From: DASQPR01 sp963724705
Lineage (GTDB): Bacteria; Actinomycetota; Actinomycetes; Mycobacteriales; Micromonosporaceae
Direction of reading: 5' to 3'
DNA: 64,000 nt
NCBI GenBank assembly: GCA_963724705.1
Contig: CAVRVS010000006.1
Span: forward strand, 496,001 to 560,000
Part shown: piece by piece, positions 18,151 through 27,715 of the stretch
How the letters are laid out: each line of letters starts with the position of its first letter
Numbering within the stretch: position 1 is the stretch's first letter
The notes under the pieces: generated by a model
Database searches by the model: none
What the model saw: only the letters and a program-made list of their open reading frames with translations
What the model was told of the DNA's origin: nothing
Position numbers and translations under genes: made by a program

Positions 18151-19825
18151 TCAGCTGGTGACCACGCCCTTGGGTGATGCGACCGTCGGTCGGGCCCCAT
18201 CCTTCTTGATGTGACCACCGCCGTTCTTGGTGGAGTCGAACACCTGGGTGTCATAGGCCATGTGTCCGACCATGTTGGCGAAGGTCTTCGACATCCAGGT
18301 CAGCACCTCGGGGTCGTTGTTGCTGAGGTTGTCGCACCAGCGGAAGGGGTTGTCCACGCAGCCCCCGTCGTCCCCCGGCACAGTGCCCTCGAAGTTGCCC
18401 TCGAAGCCGCCGAAGAGATCGACATCCGACGCGAGCTTGCAGCAGTCCTGGCCGGTGAGGACACCGCTCGCCGGGATCCCGGCCTGCTGGAACATGAAGG
18501 CATCCGTGCCGTCGGCCGAGAAGAGGATGTGGTTCTTCCCGATCGAGTTGAGGTAGTCGATCCCGAAGTCGCGCCCGATCGCCGAGGGAGCCCAGATGCT
18601 CGGCGGCATCGGGGTGCCGGGGTCGCGACCGAACAAGGTGACCCCGTCCTTCGGGTCGAGGACGCCCGCGACGTAGTTCGGCGTGGCCGTGACGTCGGCG
18701 TCCAGATCGTACTTGATCTTGGCGAGCTCGTCGGCCGGGAGGGTGTTGACGTAGTAGTCCGAGCCGAGCAGGCCGAGCTCCTCGCCGCCGAACCAGATGA
18801 AGCGCAGCTTGTTGCGGGTGTTGGTGTTCTTCAGCTGCTGGGCGATGTCAAGGATCGTGGCCGAGCCCGACGCGTTGTCGAGCATCCCGGCTCCGTAGAT
18901 GGCGTCCAGGTGGGCGTCGATGACGAGGATGTTGTTCGGGTCGCCGCCCTTGGAGTCGGCGATGACATTCCAGTCGGATCGGTTCGGGTCGTCGATGATC
19001 TTGACGTCGATGGTCAGAACCGGGCCCGAGCCGGGGACGTACTGGCCCAGCAGCTGGGTGCCTACGGCGTAGGACGTGAAGATGACGGGGATGTGCTCAT
19101 CACCTGAGAGGCTCCCGTTGAAGACGCCGGTCCGTCCTGGGTTGCCCTCGTTGAAGATGACGGCCGCCGAAGCACCGGCGGCCTCGGCGTTGGCCACCTT
19201 CTCGGCGAAGGTGCACGTGCCCCGCTGTATCAAGGCGATGTTGCCCGGCATGAACCCGACGAAGTCGGAGGCTGAGCAGCCGCTGGCCGAGCTGGGTGTG
19301 GGCGTCGCGGGCACGACAATGCCGCCCACGGGTTGGAGCTTCGCGCTCGTCGAACCGGCGACTTGTTGCAGGGTTGAAGTCCGTGCCGAGCCCAAACGAT
19401 TGCGGCGTCGGCGACTCCTCTCGCAACACCGGGTCCCCGACGAAGCTGGAGTAGTGGAACTTGTACTCCTGCAACGTCACGTTGTAGCCCGCTGCTCTCA
19501 TGACGTTGGCCACGTAGTCGGCCGAGGCCTTGTAGCCGGGCTCCCCCGAATTGCGGGACGGGTGGCCGTCGGCGCCCGGATTGGCGTCCGCGATCTGCTG
19601 GAACTTGACCATGTGGGCCCAGAGGTCGTCCCTGTTGACGCAGTCGACGAGCTTCTGCGGGGTGTTGTTGACCCGGTTGGCACACGCCGTCGGGTTGGCG
19701 TCGGCGGTCGGAGCTGTGGGATTCGCGCTCGAAGCGACCGGTGACAGGGCCACGGCCGCCGCCACTGCAGCCGCAGTGGCCATCGCGAGCCGCCATCCTC
19801 GACGTCGTCCGTGTCGTGGGCTCAT
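18151..19825 (-). pseudogene. Secreted M28-family metallopeptidase with PA domain, frameshifted
   Basis: Two frames together encode one peptidase of about 558 aa. The first (from ATG 19825, with GAAGGGAG upstream) has a signal peptide with ATAAAVAAAVALSPVASS and reaches SFGLGTDFN. Near 19375 the frame slips by one extra base and continues TLQQVAGSTSAKLQPVGG to the stop at 18151. The PA domain (GNIALIQRGTCTFAEKVANA) precedes the M28 zinc ligands: VIDAHLD, AGMLDNASGSA, FGGEELGLLGSDYY. Either the gene is dead or the assembly has an inserted base. It is bracketed by inverted IS6-type fragments at 17935 and 19946. Confidence 0.8.
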
Positions 19826-19945
19826 CGTGATGCTCCCTTCCGAACGGCGGGACCCGCCGGCGTCGTCGTCGACGAGCCTTCCGATGCTACTGCCGTTAAT
19901 ACCCCTGTTGCGTTCGTCGATTGTGGATCGGCACGATGGTCCGGT

Positions 19946-20530
19946 GAGGCTGTCAACTCGCCGCCATCCGGTGCCGGCGTCGCGGTCTGCGTTCGCTGGT
20001 TGGCGGGTCCCCGCCGAGGTCATCACCGTGTCGGAGCGCTGGTACCTGCGTTACGGGCTGTCCTACCGTGACGTCGACGAACTGTTGCCTGAGTGCGGCG
20101 CACACGTCGATCACGTCATCGTCTTTTCGGTGGGTGCAACGGTTCGCGCCACTGTTCGCCGACGCCGGCCGATTCGCACGGCACTCGCCGGGGCGACCGA
20201 TGGTTCGTCGAGAAGGCCTACGTCAAAGTCAACGGCGTCTGGCGTCATGTCCACCCGGCCGTCGACCAACACGGGCAGATCATCGACGTGCTCGTCTCAC
20301 CGCGTCGGGCCGCCGCCGCCGCGGGCCGCCGCTTCTTCCGCCATGCGCTGACGACGTAGAAGGTGACCTCGACCGACGTGGTGACCGACGGCGCGCTGGT
20401 CTATCCCCGAGCCCGGGACGGACTGGTGCCCTCGGCCTGGCATCACGTGAAACGGTATGCAAACAACCGGATCGAGTCCGACCATGGCCGGCTCAAACGC
20501 CGGCTGCGACCCATGCGAGGTTACGGCCGG
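19946..20530 (+). mobile_element. Degenerate IS6-family transposase
   Basis: Three frames together spell an IS6-type transposase. They read FAGWRVPAEVITVSERWYLR, then YGLSYRDVDELLPECGAHVD, GDRWFVEKAYVKVNGVWRHV, VDQHGQIIDVLVSPRR, VVTDGALVYP, and finally RYANNRIESDHGRLKRRLRP. The first catalytic Asp (normally FVDE) reads FVEK, and several frameshifts and a stop after HALTT interrupt it. The element is inactive. Its first 93 bp occur inverted at 17935-18027. Confidence 0.8.
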
Positions 20531-20536
20531 TTGCGA

Positions 20537-20570
20537 CCGTCGGGTCCGCGCGAACGCGCGGACCCGACGG
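20537..20570 (-). terminator. Strong terminator-like hairpin
   Basis: CCGTCGGGTCCGCGCG and its exact complement form a 16-bp stem around AA. It ends 14 bases after the stop of the minus-strand phosphatase-superfamily gene and could also stop readthrough from the dead transposase. Confidence 0.75.
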
Positions 20571-20583
20571 ATGGTTCGGTGGT

Positions 20584-22932
20584 TCAGGCGTGGGCAGCCA
20601 GGTTCGCCGCCTGCAGGAGCAAGGCGTTGCCGCGTGCGGTCAGCGAGGTGAGCTGCCCGTGCGACGGCATCGACCCGCTGGCCAGGACCTGCTTCATGTC
20701 GTTGGCCAACTTGTCGCGGGCGTCGGCCAGGTGCTGGAGCGTTTCTTCGACGTCGGCGAAGTGCTGGTCGCCGCTGGCCGACCCGCTGGCAAGCGCCGAC
20801 GACTCGGCGATCAACGTGTCCGTGGCGAACGCGCCGACGCTGGAGTTCAGCTGCCGGTAGAGCGCCGCCAGGCTCGCCGGTGTCGCCGTCGGATCCATCA
20901 GCACCTGGTTCACGACGGTGCCGTCGGACGGGTAGTCGTCCTGCAGTCCCACCAGGTGCAGCAGGGTCGGTCGCAGGTCGACCTCGTCGACGTACGTGCC
21001 GGTCCCGCTGGCCTGCGGCACCGTCCGTGTCGAGTTCGGATCCGACGCCTCGTTGCCGTCGGCCGGTTGCGGACCATCCACACCCAGCCGAGCCACTCCT
21101 GGGCCGACGAAGGCACCCCACGTAATGTCGATGTTCGGCGAGTAGTACCCGTGGTCCCACGCGAACGAGCTGTTGATCGATACGTTCGGACCGGTGGTCG
21201 AGAAGAAGTAGTCCGGTACCGGGAACAGCGTGTACGTCGGTGTCCGCAGCGGATCGCCGGTCTGCATGTGCAGGATCCGCTGCTCCACCGCGCCGGCCTG
21301 GTACTTCACGATCTTTTCGCCGACGGCGCCGCTGTACGGGTTGTCCCCGGTCATCGACGCGGTGTCGCGTTCGAGCTGCCGGACCGTCGGGTCGTCCGCC
21401 GCCGGCTGACCGTGTACGTAGATCGAGGCGCCCTGGGGCTCGATGTCAAACGCGGTGTTGTTGCTCGCGGTCGTCGACAGCAGTCCCTTGACGTTTGCCT
21501 GCAGCTCGCCGATCTGACCGTTGGCATAGTGGCAGGCGACCGTGACTCCGTCGCATCCCGCCGGCGTGGGCTGGCTGGCCCGGCCGACGTTCGCGCCGGC
21601 GAGCTGGTCGTTCTCCTCGGCGCTGATGACGAACTCCGTGTTCGCCGGCGTGATGCCGTCCTTCTGCAGCCGGTCGAAGAAGGCCGCGAACGCCGCGTCG
21701 TAGGCCTTGGCGTTCGAGACGTAGCAGCTGTCGCCCGGTCCGATCGGCTTGCCGGAGCCGGTCGCCGAGGCCGTCGTGCAGTTGCTCGTGCCGGCCTTGC
21801 GCTCGTGGATGTCGGAGATGTAGCCGTAGGTGACCGGGATGCCGCTCTCCTGCATGTCAGCCAGGTAGGCGAGCGTCTGCGACGCGGTCGGGCTGAAGCC
21901 GGGGAAGCCCGCGGTGTGGCTGAACTGGTTCGTGATCGGCACACCGGACAGGTCCGTCAGAACGCCGGTCGAGTCGGTCACCGGGTATCCGGCATGTGTC
22001 AGGTTCGGCGTGCCGGCACCGAGCACCGGTGCGACGTAGCGTGCGCCGAACAGTCCCTGGTAGCCGTCGTAGCCGCCCGGCTCGGTGGGCAGCAGATCGG
22101 GCCGCGCACTCGGCGACGGCGTGGTCTGCCCGAACTTGACCGCCTGCGCGTCGGCGCAGGTGGTGTCACCCTGCGCGCAGTGCACCGCGACACCGATGTA
22201 GTCGGCGACCTCAGGATCCTTGAACGAATCGGGGTCGGCCGCGAGCTGCGCGCTCTCCGGCGAGTTCGGACCGAAGACGGTGTTGATGTCCTGATTCGTG
22301 TTCTCCAGGACCATGTTCGCGGTCGAGAAATCACCGACCGAGCAACCGGCGCGCGTGAACGGAACCCACGGCGCCGGTGTCTGCTGGCCAGTGTTCGGCG
22401 TTGCCGGCGTCGTGGCCGAGTACGCCATCGTCGGCGTGGCGTCATGCCCGGCCTTCGGCGTCGCCGCCGTGTCGACGACCGGACTGGTCCAGTACGCGAA
22501 CGACGTCGCCGGGTCAGTCGTGCCGTCAGAGTTGTAGGTCTTGTATGTGTTGCTCAGCGGCTGGCCGTGCCGGTCACCGTACAGTCCGGTGTAGATCGAC
22601 AGGCTGTCATCGGCAGTGTGCGCGATCATCGGCGTGTGCAGGTTCGACAGCACGGTGCCGTTCTGCTCCAGGAAGTTCAGCAGGTGCGGCATCTGCTCGA
22701 GATCGGACGGCACATTCGGGTTGTCCCGTGCGAAATGGACGTTGTCGAAGACCAAGCTGATGACGTGCTTCACCCCGTTGCCGAGCTGGCAGGTAGTAGA
22801 CGTCGTCGTCTCCGCCGCGTTCGGTGCGGCTTGCGCCTGTGCACCGGTGACGAGGAGACCCACGCCGATCAGGGCGGCGGTCGCGACTGCCGTCGCCCGC
22901 CGCGCCCGATGCGCAGATCTGCCTAAACCCAT
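20584..22932 (-). CDS. Secreted alkaline phosphatase superfamily protein
   Basis: The 782-aa precursor has a signal peptide (TAVATAALIGVGLLVTGAQA, about residues 13-32). The mature start VKHVISLVFDNVHFARDNPN carries the metal Asp and nearby Asn of the alkaline-phosphatase/phosphodiesterase fold. HTPMIAHTADDSLSIYTGLY gives the probable nucleophile Thr region near 104. VTYGYISDIHERK, FVISAEENDQLAG and AWDHGYYSPNIDITWGAFVG supply later metal-ligand blocks. A C-terminal helical tail follows VDLRPTLLHLVGLQ. It is likely an extracellular phosphoesterase of unknown substrate. The start at 22932 has GAAGGGAAC upstream; a frame to 22986 lacks support. Confidence 0.82.
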   Translation of the reverse strand: MGLGRSAHRARRATAVATAALIGVGLLVTGAQAQAAPNAAETTTSTTCQLGNGVKHVISLVFDNVHFARDNPNVPSDLEQMPHLLNFLEQNGTVLSNLHTPMIAHTADDSLSIYTGLYGDRHGQPLSNTYKTYNSDGTTDPATSFAYWTSPVVDTAATPKAGHDATPTMAYSATTPATPNTGQQTPAPWVPFTRAGCSVGDFSTANMVLENTNQDINTVFGPNSPESAQLAADPDSFKDPEVADYIGVAVHCAQGDTTCADAQAVKFGQTTPSPSARPDLLPTEPGGYDGYQGLFGARYVAPVLGAGTPNLTHAGYPVTDSTGVLTDLSGVPITNQFSHTAGFPGFSPTASQTLAYLADMQESGIPVTYGYISDIHERKAGTSNCTTASATGSGKPIGPGDSCYVSNAKAYDAAFAAFFDRLQKDGITPANTEFVISAEENDQLAGANVGRASQPTPAGCDGVTVACHYANGQIGELQANVKGLLSTTASNNTAFDIEPQGASIYVHGQPAADDPTVRQLERDTASMTGDNPYSGAVGEKIVKYQAGAVEQRILHMQTGDPLRTPTYTLFPVPDYFFSTTGPNVSINSSFAWDHGYYSPNIDITWGAFVGPGVARLGVDGPQPADGNEASDPNSTRTVPQASGTGTYVDEVDLRPTLLHLVGLQDDYPSDGTVVNQVLMDPTATPASLAALYRQLNSSVGAFATDTLIAESSALASGSASGDQHFADVEETLQHLADARDKLANDMKQVLASGSMPSHGQLTSLTARGNALLLQAANLAAHA

Positions 22933-23044
22933 GACTGTTCCCTTCAAGATTCGTGCGCCGGTCCAATTTAGATAGACGCTAACCAACCAGACGTTCCGCT
23001 AAGCATCGTCGGGGTGAGCGGAAGATGTCTAGCCGGAATTGATC

Positions 23045-23165
23045 GAACAGCGCCGGCACAGGCCAGCACCGGCGTCGACATCAATCCTCCAAGAACAACT
23101 CGGCCACACCACCTCCACCCTCACCCGCGACACTTACCAGTCCTCTGCACGTTCCTCGTGGATAC
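23045..23165 (+). pseudogene. Tyrosine recombinase C-terminal remnant
   Basis: A short frame reads ILQEQLGHTTSTLTRDTYQS, the conserved LGH ... TxxxY end of phage-type integrases, including the presumed catalytic His and Tyr. Nothing upstream encodes the rest of the protein, so it is a relic of an integrated element. Confidence 0.6.
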
Positions 23166-23437
23166 GTGCTGCCACTCCCGCGGCGACACCCCCGAGCCCC
23201 ATCCCCCGGCGGCCCGGGCTCTTCGCGGCACGAGGCCGCGGCCGGCTCGTCAGTGGGCAACATCCGGCCGGGGCGGCTACCGCGAGTTGCATGCGAGCAA
23301 GCGCCTGAGAACAGCGGCTACCCGGCTCCGACTCGACGGCGAGTTGTCTCGAGAACTCTGCGACTGAGGACGGCGGCGTACGAATCGACCGCGACATTCT
23401 GGTCTACCGGGCGTGCCGACCGGACTAAATTCAAGGC

Positions 23438-24277
23438 ATGTCCGAACCGAACGCCGACATGCGCAAGGCGTGGGACGGTCCCGACGGTGACATCTGGGCC
23501 GCGTCCGCTGACCAGTACGAGACCCGCGGGGCAGGGCATCGTCGGTTGTTGTTGCAGGCGGCGGCGATCGCCTCCGGTGAACGTGTCCTCGACCTCGGGT
23601 GCGGCAACGGCGCTTCGACGCGCGAGGCTGCGCGGATGGCCGAGCCCGGCGAGGTCGTGGGCATCGACCTGTCAACGGCAATGCTTACCAATGCGCGGGC
23701 GCGCAGTGCGGCCGCGGGATTGACCAACGTCACCTTCGTGCACGGTGACGCGCAGGTCCACGACTTCGAGCCAGAGAGCTTCGACGTCATCATCAGTAAC
23801 GCCGGGGCGATGTTCTTCGACGACAAGGTGGCCGCGTTCACCAACCTCCGGCGAGCGCTGCGCCCCGGCGGCCGCATCGCCCTGATGGCATGGCAGCGAC
23901 TTGAGGACAACGAGTGGCTGACAGTGCTGCGCGAAGCGCTGGCGATGGGGCGAGACCTGCCGCCCCCGGCCGTGGGAATGCCCGGACCGTTCGGACTGGC
24001 CGATCGCGATCAGGTGAGCGCCCTGCTCTCGGAGACCGGCTTCACCGATGTCGGGTTCGACGACGTCCGCGAGCTGTCGGTGTTTGGGGCTACCACCGCT
24101 GAGGCGTACGCGCTCCTGTCCGATGATGGCCCGACCCGCGGTCTGCTCGCTGACCTCAGCGATGCCGACAAGGCCACTGCGCTCGACCAGCTGCGCGCGA
24201 TCATCGCCGCGCACGAGACGCCGTCCGGTGTCACCTTCGGCTCAGCGTCCTGGCTCATCCAGGCCCGCTGCCCCTGA
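23438..24277 (+). CDS. SAM-dependent methyltransferase (class I)
   Basis: The 279-aa protein has SAM motif I VLDLGCGNGASTREAARMA near residue 50, acidic motif II GIDLSTAMLTNAR near 74, motif III VHGDAQVHDF near 100 and DVIISNAGAMFFDD near 115, followed by LRPGGRIALMAWQR. The C-terminal part with AVGMPGPFGLADRDQVSALL resembles the ubiquinone/menaquinone-type and small-molecule methyltransferases that carry a substrate lid after the core. The acceptor is unknown. It is a single-gene unit flanked by remnants. Confidence 0.87.
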   Translation: MSEPNADMRKAWDGPDGDIWAASADQYETRGAGHRRLLLQAAAIASGERVLDLGCGNGASTREAARMAEPGEVVGIDLSTAMLTNARARSAAAGLTNVTFVHGDAQVHDFEPESFDVIISNAGAMFFDDKVAAFTNLRRALRPGGRIALMAWQRLEDNEWLTVLREALAMGRDLPPPAVGMPGPFGLADRDQVSALLSETGFTDVGFDDVRELSVFGATTAEAYALLSDDGPTRGLLADLSDADKATALDQLRAIIAAHETPSGVTFGSASWLIQARCP

Positions 24278-24672
24278 GCCGCGCAGTTAGATCCGTCCGC
24301 CAACACCCGTGACCTGCCCAAATACGAGGCGCCGCAGCTCAGCGCGGGACGGTAAGACTCAGTTCAGCGCAAATGGACGCCGTTCAAGTCGGTTCAGATA
24401 CTCGCGCGGCTCCCAATCCGCTCCCCCACCGCCGATGCCGCGCATTGCTATTTGCCATCGTGGGACGTCGAAACAGGGGTGACCAACGATTTCCCTAAGC
24501 CATCGACCACCGTCAGTGCGTTCATTGTCAACCTGGACATCCTCCGAAACCGTCGCCGCGCACGGGGATGTCGACGGATCCGTGTGCGCTCGGAAACGAC
24601 GAGACGCGCCGATCTCGGGCAAGAACTTCGATGGGCTAAGACATGACCAGACGTTCGCTGTGGAGCGCCGGT
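24278..24672. other. Intergenic stretch with possible gene fragment
   Basis: On the minus strand, 24359-24537 reads GGRWLREIVGHPCFDVPRWQ and ends NRLERRPFALN. It looks coding, but I cannot identify it and it has no start. A shorter, internally deleted relative lies at 1861-1917. Confidence 0.35.
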
Positions 24673-25530
24673 TCAGTGGGCGGGCCACCCTGCACCTGGG
24701 ACGTTGACTTCGACCCGCAGCACCTGACCGTTCCACGACACGTCCTCACCGAGTCTTGACGTGCCGGGCCAATGGGCGGCGACCACGTACAGCATCGGGT
24801 CCTCCACTCCGCCGAGCATGCAGGCGAAGCCGCCACGGTCGAGTGAGACGGTGGCGAGCACCCGGCCACCCTCGGCTACCCGTACGCAGCGCTGGTGCGG
24901 CACGTCGGCGTACCAGGCTGCGCCGTCGGCGTCCAGGCAAATGCCATCCGGTGCCGCGTCGCCGAGATCGGCCCACACCCGACGACCGGACAGGTAGCCG
25001 TCCGAGCCGATGTCGAACCCGAGTAACTGATGCCGGTACGAGTCCGCGACCACCAACGTTCGATTGTCGGACGTGACCGCCATTCCGTTGGGAAAGGCAA
25101 TGTCATCGGCGACCACGTGTGCCGTCCCGTCCGGCGTCACGAGGGCGATGAAGCCCGGCTGCACTCGGCTCTCGGGCGGACCAGCGGTGAACTCGAAGTT
25201 GGGACTGTTGACGTAGGCGTTACCCCGGCCGTCAACCACGATGTCGTTGCAGCCGAAGCGTGTGAGAGCGGACAGGTCTGCGTGCGTCGCCAGGCTGCCG
25301 TCGTCTTGCAGAGTCAGAAGCGCCGTCTGCAGGTTGGAGACCAAGATCGGGCGGCCGTCAGGAAGGAAGTCGAAGCACAGCGGCAGCGACGCGTGCGCAA
25401 CGATCAACTCAGACGTGCCGGTGTCGTCGATCGCGATGATCTCGCCAGCGGTCCAGTCGCTGAACCAGAGGCGTCCCTCGTGCCAGCGTGGCGACTCCAC
25501 AAGGCCGAGGCCAGTCCGTAGAACGTGCAT
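24673..25530 (-). CDS. SMP-30/gluconolactonase/LRE family protein
   Basis: The 285-aa six-bladed propeller begins MHVLRTGLGLVESPRWHEGR, with the metal Glu in VESPRW near residue 12. Asn ligands are in GNAYVNSPNFEF near 105 and FPNGMAVTSDNRTLVVADS near 145, and the catalytic Asp is in APDGICLDADGAAW near 198. These four positions coordinate the divalent metal in SMP-30 lactonases. The likely reaction is hydrolysis of a sugar or other lactone. It is a lone gene, convergent with the methyltransferase. Confidence 0.88.
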   Translation of the reverse strand: MHVLRTGLGLVESPRWHEGRLWFSDWTAGEIIAIDDTGTSELIVAHASLPLCFDFLPDGRPILVSNLQTALLTLQDDGSLATHADLSALTRFGCNDIVVDGRGNAYVNSPNFEFTAGPPESRVQPGFIALVTPDGTAHVVADDIAFPNGMAVTSDNRTLVVADSYRHQLLGFDIGSDGYLSGRRVWADLGDAAPDGICLDADGAAWYADVPHQRCVRVAEGGRVLATVSLDRGGFACMLGGVEDPMLYVVAAHWPGTSRLGEDVSWNGQVLRVEVNVPGAGWPAH

Positions 25531-25834
25531 CTAGGTCATCCCTTCGCTCGGGTGTATATCGTGAACGTCGACGCGCGTACCCGTTTCTCGACACGTCGCG
25601 TCGGCGGGTGTTATGCCGCGCGCAGCCCCTTAAAACCGCTGAATGCCGCTCTCGCAGATTCGCTGACACTGCGCCAAGTTGCTGTTGTCCGGCGAAGTGG
25701 CGCGTGTTCGCTCGCTAACTGCACGGTGACGGTCGGCGTGCTGCTCGATTGGTGGACGGCGAGTGGCGGTGAACCCCGCGCCGGGTGTGAGGGTGGCCAC
25801 ATGATCATCGCAGCGTTGTCCCGGTAGGGTGGGT

Positions 25835-25935
25835 GTCGAAGGGGAGTAGTCCTTCGCCGGTCGTCGACATGCTGGAATCCCCTGGGTTCCCGGTGGCCGG
25901 GGCCGCCTTTCGGTGGGCTGGACGAGACCTTCGAC
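25835..25935 (+). promoter_or_regulatory. yybP-ykoY (Mn2+-sensing) riboswitch
   Basis: The aptamer landmarks occur in order and spacing: AAGGGGAGTAG, then GTCGACATGCTGG, then GGACGAGACCTTCG. The closing stem is perfect: GTCGAAGG (25835-25842) pairs with CCTTCGAC (25928-25935). A G/C-rich hairpin (CCGGTGGCCGGGG region) lies between the two conserved loops. It ends 97 bases before the exchanger ATG at 26032. In known cases this RNA binds Mn2+ and switches on exporters. Confidence 0.85.
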
Positions 25936-26031
25936 CTGTAGGTGACGTATGCGTCGCACACGGTGTCGAGGTCTCGGAGTCGCCGTGGCGTTCGATCCCG
26001 CCGGTGGCGCGGGAAGGTAACCCCCACAGCC

Positions 26032-27096
26032 ATGCTCCCCTTTCTCTTGCTGATCGCATGCGCGATCGCGATCTACATATCGTGCGAGTGGTTCGTCAAC
26101 GCCGTGGAATGGCTGGGCCAGCGGATGAAGGTCGGCCCACTTGCGGTCGGCACGATCCTGGCCGCGTTCGGCACCGCCCTGCCGGAAAGCGTCGTCACCT
26201 TCGTCGCCGTAGTGTTCGGCCACGGGCCAGAGCAGAAGGACATCGGGATCGGTGCGGCGATGGGCGGCCCGCTCGCCCTCGCGACAGTCGCGTATGGCGT
26301 AACCGGCGCAATGATGCTCGTCCGTCGCCGCAACCGCAGCAGCGGCCGGGAACTCGTCATGGCGGGCACCGCCCCATCGCGGAGCCAGAGCACCATCGAC
26401 CCCGCCGATACCGATCGCGATGCTGTCGACACGACGAAACTTGCCCGGGATCAGACCTGGTTCCTGGCGATCTTCGTGGTGAAGGTGACGCTCGGCCTGG
26501 TCGCGTTCGCCATCAAACCGTGGCTCGGACTGCTGTTCTTCGCTGCCTACGCGGCCTACTTCTGGCGTGAGATCCGTACCACCGGCGACGGTCACCGAGA
26601 CGGTGCAGAGCTGGCAGCACTGCGGCTGCAACGCCGCCGCGCCGTTCCGACGACCGCCGCCGTAGTTACCCAGACGCTCGTCACGCTCGCGGTTATCTTC
26701 GCCGCGTCGCAGCTCTTTGTGCGGCAACTGGAAGCCGTCGGGCCGATGCTGGGCCTGTCCGCGTCGGTCACCGCACTGCTGCTCTCACCGATCGCGACCG
26801 AACTCCCCGAGATCATGAACGCGATCATCTGGGTACGTCAGGGCAAGACACCCCTTGCCCTGGCCAACATCTCCGGCGCAATGATGATCCAGGCCACCGT
26901 GCCCAGTGGCCTCGGTCTGCTATTCACCCCGTGGCGGTTCACCGCCCCACTGTTGCTGTCGGGTCTGATCACCATGGCCGCGATCGTCTACCTGCGGGCA
27001 CTTCTGAAAACCGCCCATTTCACAGCCCGTCGCATCTCCGCGGTAGCGGCGTTCTACCTGATCTTCGCGGCCGGGTTGGCGGTCATTGCCGGCTAG
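26032..27096 (+). CDS. Sodium/calcium exchanger-family (CaCA) membrane protein, probably Mn2+/Ca2+ export
   Basis: The 354-aa polytopic protein has two inverted alpha-repeats. The first is GTILAAFGTALPESVVTFVA at about residues 40-59; the second is LSPIATELPEIMNAIIWVRQ near 257, with ALANISGAMMIQATVPSG after it. The acidic residues in FGTALPES and ATELPE match the cation site of CaCA exchangers. About ten hydrophobic segments and a central charged loop (residues about 108-145) are visible. The upstream yybP-ykoY riboswitch predicts induction by Mn2+, so manganese (or Ca2+/Mn2+) efflux is the best guess. The ribosome site is modest (GGGAAGG, 13 bases from the ATG), as expected where the RNA controls initiation. 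Confidence 0.85.
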   Translation: MLPFLLLIACAIAIYISCEWFVNAVEWLGQRMKVGPLAVGTILAAFGTALPESVVTFVAVVFGHGPEQKDIGIGAAMGGPLALATVAYGVTGAMMLVRRRNRSSGRELVMAGTAPSRSQSTIDPADTDRDAVDTTKLARDQTWFLAIFVVKVTLGLVAFAIKPWLGLLFFAAYAAYFWREIRTTGDGHRDGAELAALRLQRRRAVPTTAAVVTQTLVTLAVIFAASQLFVRQLEAVGPMLGLSASVTALLLSPIATELPEIMNAIIWVRQGKTPLALANISGAMMIQATVPSGLGLLFTPWRFTAPLLLSGLITMAAIVYLRALLKTAHFTARRISAVAAFYLIFAAGLAVIAG

Positions 27097-27256
27097 CGGC
27101 CTTCGTGGCCCGACCTTGCGCCGTCGTAGGTTCCAGGTTCGGTTGCCCACGCGCCCGATGGGAGGTCCGCGACGACATCCATGACGCGTCCCTCAGCCTC
27201 GCCAGCACCATCATCTGCTACCGCAGACTCATCAAATGATCATTCTGTTAGCAGCG

Positions 27257-27715
27257 TTAGTCCGACTCCAGGGAACGCTTCAAGGAGTTCAAGGTGCGGG
27301 TCCGCTCCAGGCTCGCCAGCAATGCTGCGGCAGGCTTCATGAACCTCATCCAGCCATAGAGCTCCCCGACGGCGACGTGGTGAACCACCGTCGCAGCCTC
27401 GTCTCCCTCCAGCGAGTACTCGGGTCGGGCCTGTGTCATCGGCGAGCCGAACCAGCGCAAAGTCTCCCGAAAGGCGATTCGCGTCGGCGAGGCGAACTCG
27501 GTCACCTCCCCATCGAAGGTGCCCATCCGCGTCGAATCGACATAGGTCGTCCCCTGTTGGATCGGGACCTCCGAGGTCAGGCCGCAGCGGCGGAACAACC
27601 CGGTGCGGTGCATCCACCCCCCGTAGCCCGGCAGATCCGCCAAACGCTCGAAGACTTCGCTGACCGGTCGGTGGATCACTGTGCGTGACTCGAACCGGAC
27701 GATGCTCCCAGCCAC
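27257..27715 (-). CDS. SRPBCC family (START-like) protein
   Basis: The product is about 152 aa with the SRPBCC pattern: SIVRFESRTVIHRPVSEVFE at the N-terminus, ADLPGYGGWMHRTG near 26 and a C-terminal helix WMRFMKPAAALLASLERTRT. It would form a hydrophobic pocket for a lipid, polyketide or similar ligand. The start is uncertain: a GTG at 27715 has AGGGGG 8 bases upstream, while an upstream ATG at 27778 gives 21 extra residues of low conservation. The gene converges on the exchanger. Confidence 0.75.
   Translation of the reverse strand: MAGSIVRFESRTVIHRPVSEVFERLADLPGYGGWMHRTGLFRRCGLTSEVPIQQGTTYVDSTRMGTFDGEVTEFASPTRIAFRETLRWFGSPMTQARPEYSLEGDEAATVVHHVAVGELYGWMRFMKPAAALLASLERTRTLNSLKRSLESD

Noticed and set aside
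20068..22926. A 952-codon open frame on the plus strand
   Set aside because: It is antisense to the phosphatase-superfamily gene, Arg/Val-rich without domains, and runs across the dead transposase; typical GC-rich shadow.
24359..24736. Minus-strand frame of 125 codons overlapping the end of the SMP-30 gene
   Set aside because: The first half lies over SMP-30 coding DNA; only the last part looks coding, and it is reported as a possible fragment, not a gene.
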